NCBI RefSeq assembly: GCF_965262965.1
Contig: NZ_OZ253573.1
Location: 2,046,001 to 2,110,000 of the forward strand
Direction of reading: 5' to 3'
Source: Poriferisodalis sp965262965
GTDB lineage: Bacteria; Actinomycetota; Acidimicrobiia; Acidimicrobiales; Poriferisodalaceae
DNA: 64,000 nt
The notes beneath the pieces were generated by a model. It was not told the DNA's origin and did not search any database. It saw only the letters and a list, made by a program, of their open reading frames with translations. Every line of letters starts with the position of its first letter. The first letter of the stretch is position 1. A program made the position numbers and the translations under genes. Shown piece after piece: positions 17,180 to 25,749 of the stretch.

Positions 17180-18358
17180 ATGAACCGACTCGCTCACCAT
17201 CCCGAAACGGCTGCTCTGTTGGCCGGGCGCAGCGCCGAAGGCGGACTGGCGCCTGGACTCGAGCCATCCACAGCGTTCGGGGCGGCGGACGCGGCGGATG
17301 CCGCGCGCAGAGCCGTACGTCCCCGTGTCACCGATTTCTACGGGAGGTACGGCAATCCGACGGTGCAGGCATTCGCCGACGCCGTGGCCGAACTGGAGGG
17401 TGCCGAGGCAGCCATCTGCAGCTCCAGCGGAATGGGCGCCATCTCGACGGTGGTGCTCGGGATGTGCTCGCAAGGAAGCCATGTGGTCACCCAGCGTCAA
17501 CTGTTCTCTGGCACGTTGCAGCTCTTCAACCAGGTATGTCCGCGATTCGGGATCGACGTCACCTTTGTGGATGTGGACCAAACCGAGGCATGGCTGGCCG
17601 CCGTCGAGCCGGGCCGCACGACATTGGTCTTCGTCGAGACGCCCAGCAACCCGACGCTTGCCCTGGCCGATCTCGATGCGTTGGGCGCCATCGCCGGCCC
17701 GATCACCGTGGTCGACTCGACGATGGCCACGCCGCTCATCCAGCGTCCTCTGGACTACGGAGTGGACCTCGTGGTCCACTCGGCCACCAAAGCACTGTCG
17801 GGCCACAACGACGCCACTCTCGGGGTGATTGCCGGCGAGAAGACGCTGGTCAATGAACTGTGGGGCTATGCGGTGGTGCAGGGCAGTTCGGCGTCGGCGT
17901 TCGACAGCTGGAATGCGCTGCGCGGCCTCAAGACACTCGGGGTCCGCATCGAGCGCCAGTGTGCGAATGCTCTGCAAGTTGCCAGCATTCTCAGCGCCCA
18001 CAGCGCCGTCGCCGAGGTGTTCTACCCCGGACTCGACCGGCATCCTCAGCGCGAACTCGCGGCCAGACAGATGGCATCGGGCGGAGGCTGCGTCACCCTC
18101 GAGTTCGTAGGAGGCTACGAGGCAGCCTGCACATTTGTGGATGCGCTGCATCTGGCCTACTTGGCGCCTTCACTGGGTGGTCCCGAGACGCTCGTCAACC
18201 ATCCTGCGTCGATGACGCATGCCCAGCTCACACCCACTGAGCGTGCAGCAATCGGCATCGGCGAGGGGATGATCAGGATGTCGATGGGACTCGAGCATCC
18301 CGACGACGTGACAGCCGACATCTGCTCGGCACTGCAGGCTGCACACACCTGCTCGTGA
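17180..18358 (+). CDS. Cys/Met metabolism PLP-dependent enzyme (cystathionine gamma-synthase/lyase family)
   Basis: A 392-aa fold-type I PLP enzyme. Key stretches are DFYGRYGNPTVQAF, CSSSGMGAISTVVLG, FVETPSNPTLALAD, and the PLP-lysine region HSATKALSGHNDATLG. The C-terminus has SLGGPETLVNHPASMTHAQL, typical of the family. Members act as cystathionine synthase or lyase, O-acetylhomoserine sulfhydrylase or methionine lyase, and sequence alone does not settle which. ATG-17180 has GGAG 6 bases upstream. Location next to siroheme and sulfite reductase genes favours assimilation of sulfide into homocysteine. Confidence 0.88.
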   Translation: MNRLAHHPETAALLAGRSAEGGLAPGLEPSTAFGAADAADAARRAVRPRVTDFYGRYGNPTVQAFADAVAELEGAEAAICSSSGMGAISTVVLGMCSQGSHVVTQRQLFSGTLQLFNQVCPRFGIDVTFVDVDQTEAWLAAVEPGRTTLVFVETPSNPTLALADLDALGAIAGPITVVDSTMATPLIQRPLDYGVDLVVHSATKALSGHNDATLGVIAGEKTLVNELWGYAVVQGSSASAFDSWNALRGLKTLGVRIERQCANALQVASILSAHSAVAEVFYPGLDRHPQRELAARQMASGGGCVTLEFVGGYEAACTFVDALHLAYLAPSLGGPETLVNHPASMTHAQLTPTERAAIGIGEGMIRMSMGLEHPDDVTADICSALQAAHTCS

Positions 18359-18461
18359 TCGCCACACTGCGAAGTCTCGGACCGGCATAGGGCTGACCGG
18401 ACCCGCCGCAGCTAATTCCTGACTAATTCGATCATATTTGTCGGTAATATAGCTGCCGCCT

Positions 18462-19184
18462 ATGTCAACACCCGTGTCAACACCCGCCACGTCCCTTGAC
18501 AACTGGCACTCGTACCCCGTGTACCTCGACCTTCGCGGCCGTCGGGTGTTGGTGGTCGGCGCAGGCGTCGTGGCCGCACGCAAGATCGAGCGCTTGGTGC
18601 CCACTGGTGCGGCAGTCACCGTCGTGGCGCCGACTGCGGTCCCCGCAATCGCCGAGCGAGATGACGTGCGATGGCACCGCCGGCCCTACCAGCAGGGCGA
18701 AGTGGCGGGCTACCGGCTGGCGTTCACCTGCACGGGCGAACTCGAGGTGGACGCGCAGGTGTTCGCAGACGGCGAAGCGAGCGGCGTCTGGGTCAACTCG
18801 GCCGACGACATCGACAATTGCTCGTTCATCCTGCCGGCTGTAGCGCGACGAGGCACGCTGTCTGTCTCGGTCAGCACGCAAGGCGTCACTCCGGCGCTGG
18901 CGTCGTGGCTGCGCAGCCGCTTCCAGCGTGAACTCGACGACGGCGCAGGAGAACTCGCTCGGCTCTTGAGCGCTGCACGGGCTGAACTGCGCGCAGCTAC
19001 AGGGTCGTCGGAGCATCCGGGCTGGCGGGAAGCCCTCGACGACGGCCTCCTCGACGCCGTCAGGGCTGGCCGGGGCGAGTGGGCACGTCGGCGGCTGCGC
19101 GCCGCCCTCGGCCTTGACGCAGCCGCTGACGACACGGACACCGCCGCCGACGCAGGGCAGGCGCAAGCGGTGGCGCTTCGATGA
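18462..19184 (+). CDS. Precorrin-2 dehydrogenase/sirohydrochlorin ferrochelatase-like siroheme synthase
   Basis: A 240-aa CysG N-domain/Met8-like protein. It has the NAD-binding start YPVYLDLRGRRVLVVGAGVVAARKIE, the VNSADDIDNCSFILPAVARRG region, and VSTQGVTPALASWLR. It turns precorrin-2 into sirohydrochlorin and probably inserts iron to form siroheme. The upstream 50 bp is AT-rich and contains TAATATAGC-like sequence, a plausible promoter. The stop overlaps the next start (ATGA), so the gene heads an operon with a methyltransferase and the siroheme-using reductase. Confidence 0.9.
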   Translation: MSTPVSTPATSLDNWHSYPVYLDLRGRRVLVVGAGVVAARKIERLVPTGAAVTVVAPTAVPAIAERDDVRWHRRPYQQGEVAGYRLAFTCTGELEVDAQVFADGEASGVWVNSADDIDNCSFILPAVARRGTLSVSVSTQGVTPALASWLRSRFQRELDDGAGELARLLSAARAELRAATGSSEHPGWREALDDGLLDAVRAGRGEWARRRLRAALGLDAAADDTDTAADAGQAQAVALR

Positions 19185-19972
19185 CGGTGCATCTGGTCGG
19201 CGCAGGGCCCGGCGACCCGGACTTGCTGACGATGCGGGCAGCGCGACTGCTGGAACGGGCCGATGTGGTGATCCATGACCGGCTCGTCGGATCGGGCGTG
19301 CTCGATCTCATTCCGTCGGGAACACTGCTGGTCGATGTCGGCAAGCGGCCGGGCGATCCGCGTCGCGCCCAGGCCGATCTCAACGCCCTGCTGGCCCACT
19401 ACGCGGCTCTCTACGAGGTCGTTGTCCGGCTCAAGGGCGGCGACCCTTATGTGTTCGGCCGAGGCGGCGAGGAGGCCTTCGCGTTGCTCAACGCCGGTCA
19501 TCACGTGGAAGTAGTGCCCGGCCTGTCGAGCGCTATTGCTGCTCCCGCGGCCGCCGGCATCCCGCTGACCCATCGAGGCCGATCGCATGGCTTCACCGTT
19601 GTGACGGCTGCCAGCGCCCACGACGTGGCGGGCGTGGACTGGCTTGGAATCGCCCGGCTCGATCACACGCTGGTGGTGCTCATGGGGGTGCGCTTGGCGC
19701 CTCACATCGCCACGGCGCTGATCGCAGGCGGCCGGTCGCCCGATGAGCCGGTCGCGGTGATCGGCTCAGCCACAACCGCATGTCAACAGGTGGAGCGCAC
19801 CACCCTTGCCCGGCTCGCACAGGTCCGAGTTCCCGCCCCGGCAATCATCGTGATCGGCGATGTCGCGGGTTTTGAAGGGTTGCCGGTGTGGCAAGGCGAC
19901 CATCTCACCACCCACCACGGCACTGCCCACGACAGCACTGCTCACCACGGCGCCCTCGGAGGCACAGCATGA
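19181..19972 (+). CDS. cobA: Uroporphyrinogen-III C-methyltransferase
   Basis: A 263-aa SAM-dependent methyltransferase with the family motifs VHLVGAGPGDPDLLTMRAARLL, VVRLKGGDPYVFGRGGEEA, VVPGLSSAIAAPAAAGIPLTHRG and VVLMGV. It methylates uroporphyrinogen III at C2 and C7 to make precorrin-2, the substrate of the preceding enzyme. It has a C-terminal His/Thr-rich tail (HHGTAHDSTAHHG) unusual for the family, perhaps a linker or metal-binding tail. Both ends overlap neighbouring genes by ATGA, so translation is coupled. The symbol follows common usage; cysG and sumT are also used. Confidence 0.92.
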   Translation: MTVHLVGAGPGDPDLLTMRAARLLERADVVIHDRLVGSGVLDLIPSGTLLVDVGKRPGDPRRAQADLNALLAHYAALYEVVVRLKGGDPYVFGRGGEEAFALLNAGHHVEVVPGLSSAIAAPAAAGIPLTHRGRSHGFTVVTAASAHDVAGVDWLGIARLDHTLVVLMGVRLAPHIATALIAGGRSPDEPVAVIGSATTACQQVERTTLARLAQVRVPAPAIIVIGDVAGFEGLPVWQGDHLTTHHGTAHDSTAHHGALGGTA

Positions 19973-21789
19973 CCATTCTCGACCGGCCAGCTGCTCACCA
20001 GCGGCCCATACCATGCGACACGGAGCTCGCCGAGCCGTTCCTGGGCGACATCGTCAAATGGGAGTCGATCACCCAGCAGTACTTCGGCGGTCACATCGAC
20101 GAGGACGTGTACAAGACGTATCGACTGACCAACGGCGTCTACGGCCAGCGCCAAGGCGGACGCAACCAGATGGTGCGCATGAAAGTGCCGTACGGGTCGA
20201 TTCGGCCCGAGCAGCTCGAGATGATCGGCTACCTCGCCGAGCACTACAGCCGGGGCTGGGCCCACATCACCACACGTCAGAACTTGCAGATGCACTTCGT
20301 GCAACTCGGCCAGATCGGCGAAGTGCTGCGGCTGCTGGCGAGTGTGGGCCTCACGACGCGGGAGTCGTGCGGAGATACGGTGCGCAACATCGGGGGCTGC
20401 CATCTGGCCGGTGCGTGCCCGTATGAGATTCTGGACATCTCGCCGTGGGCCGAGGCCGCATACGAGCACTTCGTGCGCAACCCCATCGCCCAGCGGCTTC
20501 CCCGGAAGTTCAAGATCAACTTCTCGGGCTGCGACACCGATTGCGGCCAGGCCATGTTCAACGATGTCGGTGTTGTAGCGGCCGTCGATATGAACGAACA
20601 CGGCAAGCCCCAATCCGGCTTTCGGGTGTATGTGGCTGGAGGCCTTGGGGCCAACCCCCATGCCGCGCTGGCATTGGAGGACTTCACTCCACGCGAAGAC
20701 CTGCTGCCGACGATCGAAGCGATTCTGCGGGTCTTCGACCAAGCGGGCAACCGCGACAACAGGCTCCGCGCCCGCATGAAGTGGCTCGTGGACACGCTGG
20801 GTATCGACGAGGTCCGACGTCGGGTGCTCAGCATCCGCCGAACGCTGATTGCGTCGACGAGCTGGCCCGGCGGGCTTCCCGATGCCGTGGTGCTCGAGGG
20901 CGACGAGCCTGCGGGGCAGGCATCGGACGGTGTCAGCCTCGTGGGCCACGGCGCTGCATCGGTCCCTGTGACCATTGCTGCCCGCCGCCCGGTCGACGGG
21001 GCGAGCGAGTACGCCGACTGGGAGCGGGTCAACGTGGTGCGCGGCACCACCAACGGCACCGTGTCTGCCTACGCACATGCCCCCCTCGGCGACATCACCA
21101 CGGCACAGTTCCGCGCCCTCGCAGACGCCCAGCGCGCCCTGGGGGCAAGCGTGCGGCTGACGAATCGTCAGAACCTCGTCTTCCGAGACCTGCAAGAGCA
21201 TCAACTGGGAGACCTCTACCGCCGGCTCGCCGAGATCGCCATGGCCTCCGCCGGCGCCGAGCTGCTGCGCGATGTGGTGGCATGCCCGGGTGCCGACACG
21301 TGCAATCTGGCAGTGACCCAGTCGAGAGGGCTGGCAGAAGCGATCACCGATGCGCTCGAAGAAGCCGGGCTGGCCGAAGTGCCAGGGCTTCGCATCAACA
21401 TCTCGGGCTGCATGAACAGCTGCGGTCAGCATCATGTCGCGGACATCGGCTTCTTCGGCATCGAGCGGCGCGTCGAGGCCAAGTCGGCACCCGGGTACCA
21501 GTTGCTGCTCGGTGGTCATGTCGGCCAAGAGCAGATCAAGTTCGGGTCCCGGGCGCTGCGACTGCCCGCCAAGAATGCGCCGCACGCGGTCGTGCGAATC
21601 GTCGAGCGCTATGTGGGCGAGCGGGATGCAGGCGAGACGTTTGCAACCTGGCTCGAGCGAACGGGCGGCGCATCAGCGGTGGCGCGCAGCCTGCGAGATC
21701 TCGATCGCTTCGACACCGAGGAGCACTTCGCCGACTACAACGAGACGGGTCCCTTCGCGGTTGCCGTCGGCGAGTCCGAGTGCCTCTGA
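19969..21789 (+). CDS. Siroheme-[4Fe-4S] sulfite/nitrite reductase
   Basis: A 606-aa two-repeat reductase. The cluster/siroheme ligands are C-x5-C in VACPGADTCNLAV and C-x3-C in SGCMNSCGQHH. The substrate-binding basic residues occur in HITTRQNLQMHF and RLTNRQNLVFRD. The first repeat keeps GCHLAGACPYE and SGCDTDCGQAMF. It carries out six-electron reduction of sulfite to sulfide or nitrite to ammonia using ferredoxin. Adjacent siroheme genes and the Cys/Met PLP enzyme favour sulfite, but the nitrite route fits the amide-nitrogen region upstream; the sequence alone does not decide. Confidence 0.9.
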   Translation: MTILDRPAAHQRPIPCDTELAEPFLGDIVKWESITQQYFGGHIDEDVYKTYRLTNGVYGQRQGGRNQMVRMKVPYGSIRPEQLEMIGYLAEHYSRGWAHITTRQNLQMHFVQLGQIGEVLRLLASVGLTTRESCGDTVRNIGGCHLAGACPYEILDISPWAEAAYEHFVRNPIAQRLPRKFKINFSGCDTDCGQAMFNDVGVVAAVDMNEHGKPQSGFRVYVAGGLGANPHAALALEDFTPREDLLPTIEAILRVFDQAGNRDNRLRARMKWLVDTLGIDEVRRRVLSIRRTLIASTSWPGGLPDAVVLEGDEPAGQASDGVSLVGHGAASVPVTIAARRPVDGASEYADWERVNVVRGTTNGTVSAYAHAPLGDITTAQFRALADAQRALGASVRLTNRQNLVFRDLQEHQLGDLYRRLAEIAMASAGAELLRDVVACPGADTCNLAVTQSRGLAEAITDALEEAGLAEVPGLRINISGCMNSCGQHHVADIGFFGIERRVEAKSAPGYQLLLGGHVGQEQIKFGSRALRLPAKNAPHAVVRIVERYVGERDAGETFATWLERTGGASAVARSLRDLDRFDTEEHFADYNETGPFAVAVGESECL

Positions 21790-21810
21790 GCGAGGGACGG
21801 CGAACTCCAT

Positions 21811-22362
21811 CGGTGGTTGCAAGTGAACGGTCATGATGACCGTTGCCAACATATGCAGCCGACCGATGGAGGTGTCGAGTATGGCAGCGAGGCTGAGTTT
21901 GGATGAGCGGGTGTTCATCGAGTCGTCGCTGGGGGCGGGCCGCAGCGTCGCGGACGTAGCGCGGCGGCGGCGGACCTGCGCGAGGCGGGTATGAGCGTGT
22001 GCGCGCAGACGATCTATCGGGCGTGCTACGCGAACGACGCGCGCAGCGGCCTGCCCGCCGGCACCTGGGCGAAGCTGCCGCGGCGCTGCCGGCGCCGTCG
22101 GCCGCGAGATGGCCCGCTGGGCCGACGTCGAAGCCGCGCTCGGCATCGAGGTGTTGTTCTGCGAGCCGCGCTCGCCGTGGCAGCGACCCACCAACGAGCA
22201 CACCAACGCACTGCTGCGCCGATGACCCCCCAAAGGCACCAGCCTCGACATCGCACAACCGCGGCTCTCGGTCATCGAGGACAAACTCAACCACATGCCC
22301 CGCCGATTCCACCACTGGGCATCAGCACACGACATCTACACTCAACTCACTTGCAACCACCG
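21811..22362 (+). mobile_element. Internally deleted IS30-family relic with perfect ends
   Basis: The ends are a perfect 16-bp inverted repeat (CGGTGGTTGCAAGTGA at 21811-21826; its complement at 22347-22362). Inside, ATG-21881 begins AARLSLDERVFIESSLGAGR, the IS30 helix-turn-helix start. Later frames read AGMSVCAQTIYRACY and then FCEPRSPWQRPTNEHTNALL followed by a stop and KGTSLDIAQ, which are IS30 core motifs. Only about 0.5 kb of the usual 1.1 kb remains, with frameshifts and a stop. It cannot encode its own transposase but has intact ends. Confidence 0.85.
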
Positions 22363-22514
22363 GTAGAGCTTGCCGTTTCGAAGTCCCGTTTTCCGCAACT
22401 GCCGCACACCCAGTCCGGTCCGTTGTCTCCGGGTACGAACACGCCACCGCACATGCATCGCTCTTCATCGTCATCCGCGGTGTTCCAGATGGTGTGCAGG
22501 TCGTCGCGGGTCAC
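22347..22514 (-). CDS. Small zinc-ribbon-like protein, C-terminus within IS30 relic
   Basis: A frame of about 55 codons (GTG-22514) contains CMCGGVFVPGDNGPDWVCGSCG, a four-cysteine zinc-ribbon pattern. It begins about 12 bp after the Fic stop on the same strand, so the two look co-transcribed. Its last codons (STGGCK) are read from the terminal repeat of the IS30 relic, so the original C-terminus is lost or altered. A longer frame from 22568 overlaps the Fic gene and is less likely. Confidence 0.5.
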   Translation of the reverse strand: MTRDDLHTIWNTADDDEERCMCGGVFVPGDNGPDWVCGSCGKRDFETASSTGGCK

Positions 22515-22525
22515 GGTCAGCCACT

Positions 22526-23968
22526 TCAGTAGGTGTGGTTGCCGGTGTGTCCCGCGCGTCGTTGGCACGGTCTGCGGCTGCGTGCGCCGATGTGGCCGCA
22601 GCGCGGTGCTCGGTTCGAAGCAGACGGCTTGGTTGCTGCCCGAGTGGCGGCGGCTGCGTCAGGTGTTGTGCGTGTGCTGTGTGGCGGTGCATCCCTGTTG
22701 TGACTGCCGGCGAGTTCGTGCAGCCGTTCAGGGATGTCTGCGTGGCCGTCGAGATGCAGCCTCCATGCTTCCGCGAGCAGGGTGTCGCGGCGGTCGGCGA
22801 CGTTCACAAGGTCGGACGCCTCGAATACCCGCACCCCGGTTTCGCTGTCATGGTGCTCTGCGAGCAAGCCGAGATCTGTGAGTCGGCTCAGAGAGCGCGC
22901 CGCTGTGCGCTTGTTCAGCCCGGAGCGTTCGACGAGGAACGGCAGCGTCGCAGCCGGCGCGGTGCGCATGACGCGCAAGATCTCAGTCGCCGAGGATCGC
23001 TGCTTCGAAGGCACTCGGTTGCATCTGTCCTCCCAGTCGGCGACGCACTCGGCGACCGCGGTTGCGTAGTCGCAGGCGACGACAACGGCATCCGCTGTGA
23101 ACTCGATGCTGGTCGTCATGGAAGCGGAACGCTCATCGTCGGAACGGTCGCCGATGAACAGGCGGCTCTCTTGCAGGCTGTCGTAGTAGTCCTGTCGGCG
23201 TGCGTCGATCGCTGCTGACAGCGGCACCGGGACTTGCAAGTGGCCGTCTCGTCGCAGCACGAGATTCGTGAGCGCTCGACCGATTCTGCCGTTGCCGTCG
23301 GTGAACGGGTGGATCGTCTCGAACTGTGCATGCACGACAGCGGCTTTCACGACACCAGGCGCCCATACGGTGCAGTCCGAGATGTACTCGGCGAGGTCTT
23401 GCATCAACGCAGGCACTTCGGTGTGCGGCGGGGGCACGAAATGCGCATTCGCCGGCGTTCTGTTCCCGCTCCCTATCCACACCTGCTCGCTGCGGAGCCG
23501 TCCTGCGTCGAACTGATCCGATGTGTCCGTGAACAGGACGCGATGGAGCCGTTCGATGTCGCGGACCGCCACTTCGCTGTCGGCACGGGCAGCGAGCTTC
23601 ATGGCCTCTGTGTTCATATGCACGCTGCCAAGCGTCAATCTGTCCGTGCGATCAGTCTCGGGTCGCCGTCTGCCGCGCAGAGACTCGAGAAGGCTCAGCG
23701 AGCGCATGGTGGTCCTGATGTTCTCGACGCTGCTCGTGGCGAGGCCTTCCGCACGAGTGAGAAGGAGGCGCAGCGTCTCCGAGCCGGAAACGTCGAGCCG
23801 GTTCGCATCCGCGATGCGGCTCTCGGCCAGCCTCACCAGTGCGCGCACATCGGGCTGCACCGATGGGACCCAACCATTCAGCGCGCATGGCAGGTACGCC
23901 TTGTAGGGAGACGACACTTGGCCGGTGCCGACCCAGCGGACGTAATCAAGTTCGAGGTATTGGCCCAT
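22526..23968 (-). CDS. Fic family protein with putative autoinhibitory motif
   Basis: A 480-aa Fic protein starting MGQYLELDYVRWVG. The catalytic loop is complete: QFETIHPFTDGNGRIGRAL. In the N-terminal half, TSSVEN fits the class II inhibitory motif (S/T)xxxE(G/N), whose Glu blocks productive ATP binding. The C-terminal part has a winged-helix-like region (LPFLVERSGLNKRTAARSLSRLTDLGLL) typical of long Fic proteins, followed by a basic tail with Cys/His (CGHIGARSRRPCQRRAGH). It probably AMPylates an unknown cell protein. It is distinct from the Fic protein at the window start. Confidence 0.9.
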   Translation of the reverse strand: MGQYLELDYVRWVGTGQVSSPYKAYLPCALNGWVPSVQPDVRALVRLAESRIADANRLDVSGSETLRLLLTRAEGLATSSVENIRTTMRSLSLLESLRGRRRPETDRTDRLTLGSVHMNTEAMKLAARADSEVAVRDIERLHRVLFTDTSDQFDAGRLRSEQVWIGSGNRTPANAHFVPPPHTEVPALMQDLAEYISDCTVWAPGVVKAAVVHAQFETIHPFTDGNGRIGRALTNLVLRRDGHLQVPVPLSAAIDARRQDYYDSLQESRLFIGDRSDDERSASMTTSIEFTADAVVVACDYATAVAECVADWEDRCNRVPSKQRSSATEILRVMRTAPAATLPFLVERSGLNKRTAARSLSRLTDLGLLAEHHDSETGVRVFEASDLVNVADRRDTLLAEAWRLHLDGHADIPERLHELAGSHNRDAPPHSTRTTPDAAAATRAATKPSASNRAPRCGHIGARSRRPCQRRAGHTGNHTY

Positions 23969-24145
23969 GTTGAATAACGATCTCGAATGTTTGCGAACAC
24001 GACACTAACACCACTCAACTGTCACATTCTTGTGTTCAGGTGGACAGTTCTTCTTGTGTCCCCGTTACACATGCAGCACGACCTGTCCGCATTCGGTTGA
24101 CACGGACGGTGCCGACTCAGGCACTCGCTTGCTGTCGGCCGCGTG

Positions 24146-25117
24146 TCAGCCTGCTGCTGCGCTGACGGTTTCGGTGCCGATGGCTGGGATGCCCATGTCC
24201 TGGTAGGTGGACATCGGGAAGTAGGGCACGCCTCGTTCGTCGAAGGACCGGCAGGCATCGTCGCCCCGGTCAACGAGTGTGGCGGCCGCAACGATCTGCG
24301 CTCCGGTGGCCCGCACGCTGTCATATGCCTTCAGGATCGATCCGGCCGTGGTGACCACATCGCCGACCAGCAGAACACGGTTGCCCTCGCCGATCCGTGT
24401 GCCCTCGACGAGCCGGTTGGTGCCGCGCCCCTTGGGCTCCTTACGGATGATGCACCAGTTCGCCCCGCCCACCACCGCGATGGCGGCGCAGAGAGCGTCA
24501 GCGCCGAGCGTCAGGCCGCCGACAGTATCGAAGTCAACACCTCCCGCCCTCAGCCGCTCCGTGATGGCCTCAGCCGCTAGCCGCAACACAGTGATGTCGT
24601 CGAGGTGGGGCCATTCGTGGGTGATGTGGCTGAAGAAGCTCTCGGTCCGGGCTTGGTCGGTGGGGGTGCGGGGTTGGCGGTGGTGTTGGGCGATGGCCAT
24701 CATCGCCGTATAGGCGCGGGTGTCGTGGCTGGTCATGGCCGGTCCGTTGTCGCACACGGCGAGCAGGATCGCCCGGTCTGGGTCGTCGATGTCGAGATCG
24801 AGGCGGCCCTCGGTGAGCAGCTCGTCGAGATCTTGGGCGACCAGCGCCTGGTCGAAGATGACACGCACTTGGGTGGAGGTCTGCGCGGTCGAGACCAGGG
24901 TGGCGATCCAGCAGCGCGAGACCATGTCGACGATGGCGAACACGCAGCGCCGGGCCCGCCCGAAGTGGGTGACGTCCCAGATCCAGATCCTGTTCGGCTC
25001 CCAGACCAGCCAGTGCGGCCACGGCGTCCTCGGTTGCTTCGGCGCCGGGGGCTGTTGGGGCAGCACAAGCGGGTGAGCAGCCAAAACGCGCCGAAACGTC
25101 GAGGGCGCCACCCACAC
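24146..25117 (-). pseudogene. Chimeric frame: IS3-family OrfB fragment joined to PyrE C-terminal part
   Basis: The frame begins inside a transposase OrfB (VWVAPSTFRRVL, WIWDVTHFGRARR, CDNGPAMTSHD, ESFFSHITHEWPH) and at about 24594 changes without a stop into an orotate phosphoribosyltransferase-like sequence (LRAGGVDFDTVGGLTLGADAL, VLLVGDVVTTAGSILKAYDSV, GVPYFP). The PRPP-binding motif VLLVGDVVTTAGS is intact, but about the first 50 residues of PyrE are missing. The transposase part lacks its C-terminus and first third. The join is in frame, probably by chance; a functional protein is unlikely. Confidence 0.85.
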
Positions 25118-25578
25118 CCGGCCGACATAAGAACCGCGGTGGGCAAGCTTGTGATGGGACCGGCCCGCTCAGTCCCAGCCGGATTTTCCCCGCACGATCG
25201 CCAACTCGATCGCCTGGGCCTTGACCGCCTCGGTGAGCCGGCCGATCTCTGCCTGGGCCTCTTCGAGCTCCCAGTTCCGCTCGGCGGCCGGCCGGCCCGG
25301 CCTGCGGGCCAAAGCGGCCACCGCCGCGTCGGTCACCGTGCGGCGGATGGTGACGACCGTCGACACATCGACCCCCCACCTGCGGGCGGCGTCGGCCTGA
25401 GTGATCGCCCCGCTCGTGACCTGCAAACAGATCTCCCACTTCGTCTCCGCGGACAGCTTCTCGGGCCGACGCCGACCCTCGCTGATCGTCATCTGATGCT
25501 CCTTCACGCGTCAGCGAGAACACAACCAGACTCGGTTCAATACCCAACCAACCTTCCGCGGCAAAGTCAGACGCAACA
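24595..25578 (-). mobile_element. Decayed IS3-family element, copy A
   Basis: It matches the intact element at 61022-62540. The orfA end survives with its terminal repeat (the CCGCGGCAAAGTCAGACGC segment near 25556-25575). The orfB end is missing, replaced by pyrE sequence at about 24594. Relative to the intact copy, 260 bp are deleted between two ACCGG direct repeats near 25160, removing the orfA/orfB junction. Confidence 0.85.
25169..25507 (-). CDS. IS3-family OrfA-like protein, copy A
   Basis: A 112-aa helix-turn-helix protein (LSAETKWEICLQVTSGAITQ, WGVDVSTVVTIRRTV) with a C-terminal leucine-rich helix. It matches the OrfA at 62129-62467 with a number of substitutions. The slippery sequence GGGGAAAA before its stop is retained, but the OrfB frame behind it is damaged, so no fused transposase can be made. 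Confidence 0.85.
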   Translation of the reverse strand: MKEHQMTISEGRRRPEKLSAETKWEICLQVTSGAITQADAARRWGVDVSTVVTIRRTVTDAAVAALARRPGRPAAERNWELEEAQAEIGRLTEAVKAQAIELAIVRGKSGWD

Positions 25579-25581
25579 CAC

Positions 25582-25749
25582 GACCACCCCAACCACACCG
25601 TGCTCACCCGCTCGCTGCACGCTCACCTGCGCTGGCGCAACGCCAACAAACGCTCACCCGAACTGCTCGCAGCCCAACGACGCGAACGAGCCAGAACCCG
25701 CGCCGAAAAACAACACCGCTGGGGCAGACCCACCAAAGCAGCCGCATGA
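25582..25749 (+). pseudogene. C-terminal remnant of another transposase
   Basis: A 56-codon frame without a start reads HLRWRNANKRSPELLAAQRR and ends WGRPTKAAA, a basic tail like those at the C-terminus of some actinobacterial transposases (possibly IS630-like; family not certain). It abuts the end of the IS3-family copy A, so that element probably landed in or next to an older IS. Confidence 0.4.

Noticed and set aside
19942..21585. Long minus-strand open frame of 547 codons
   Set aside because: It is the antisense shadow of the sulfite/nitrite reductase gene; high GC with strong third-position bias produces such frames.
24146..25117. Domesticated transposase-PyrE fusion protein
   Set aside because: Both parts are truncated and the IS copy has another deletion; an accidental in-frame join is simpler.
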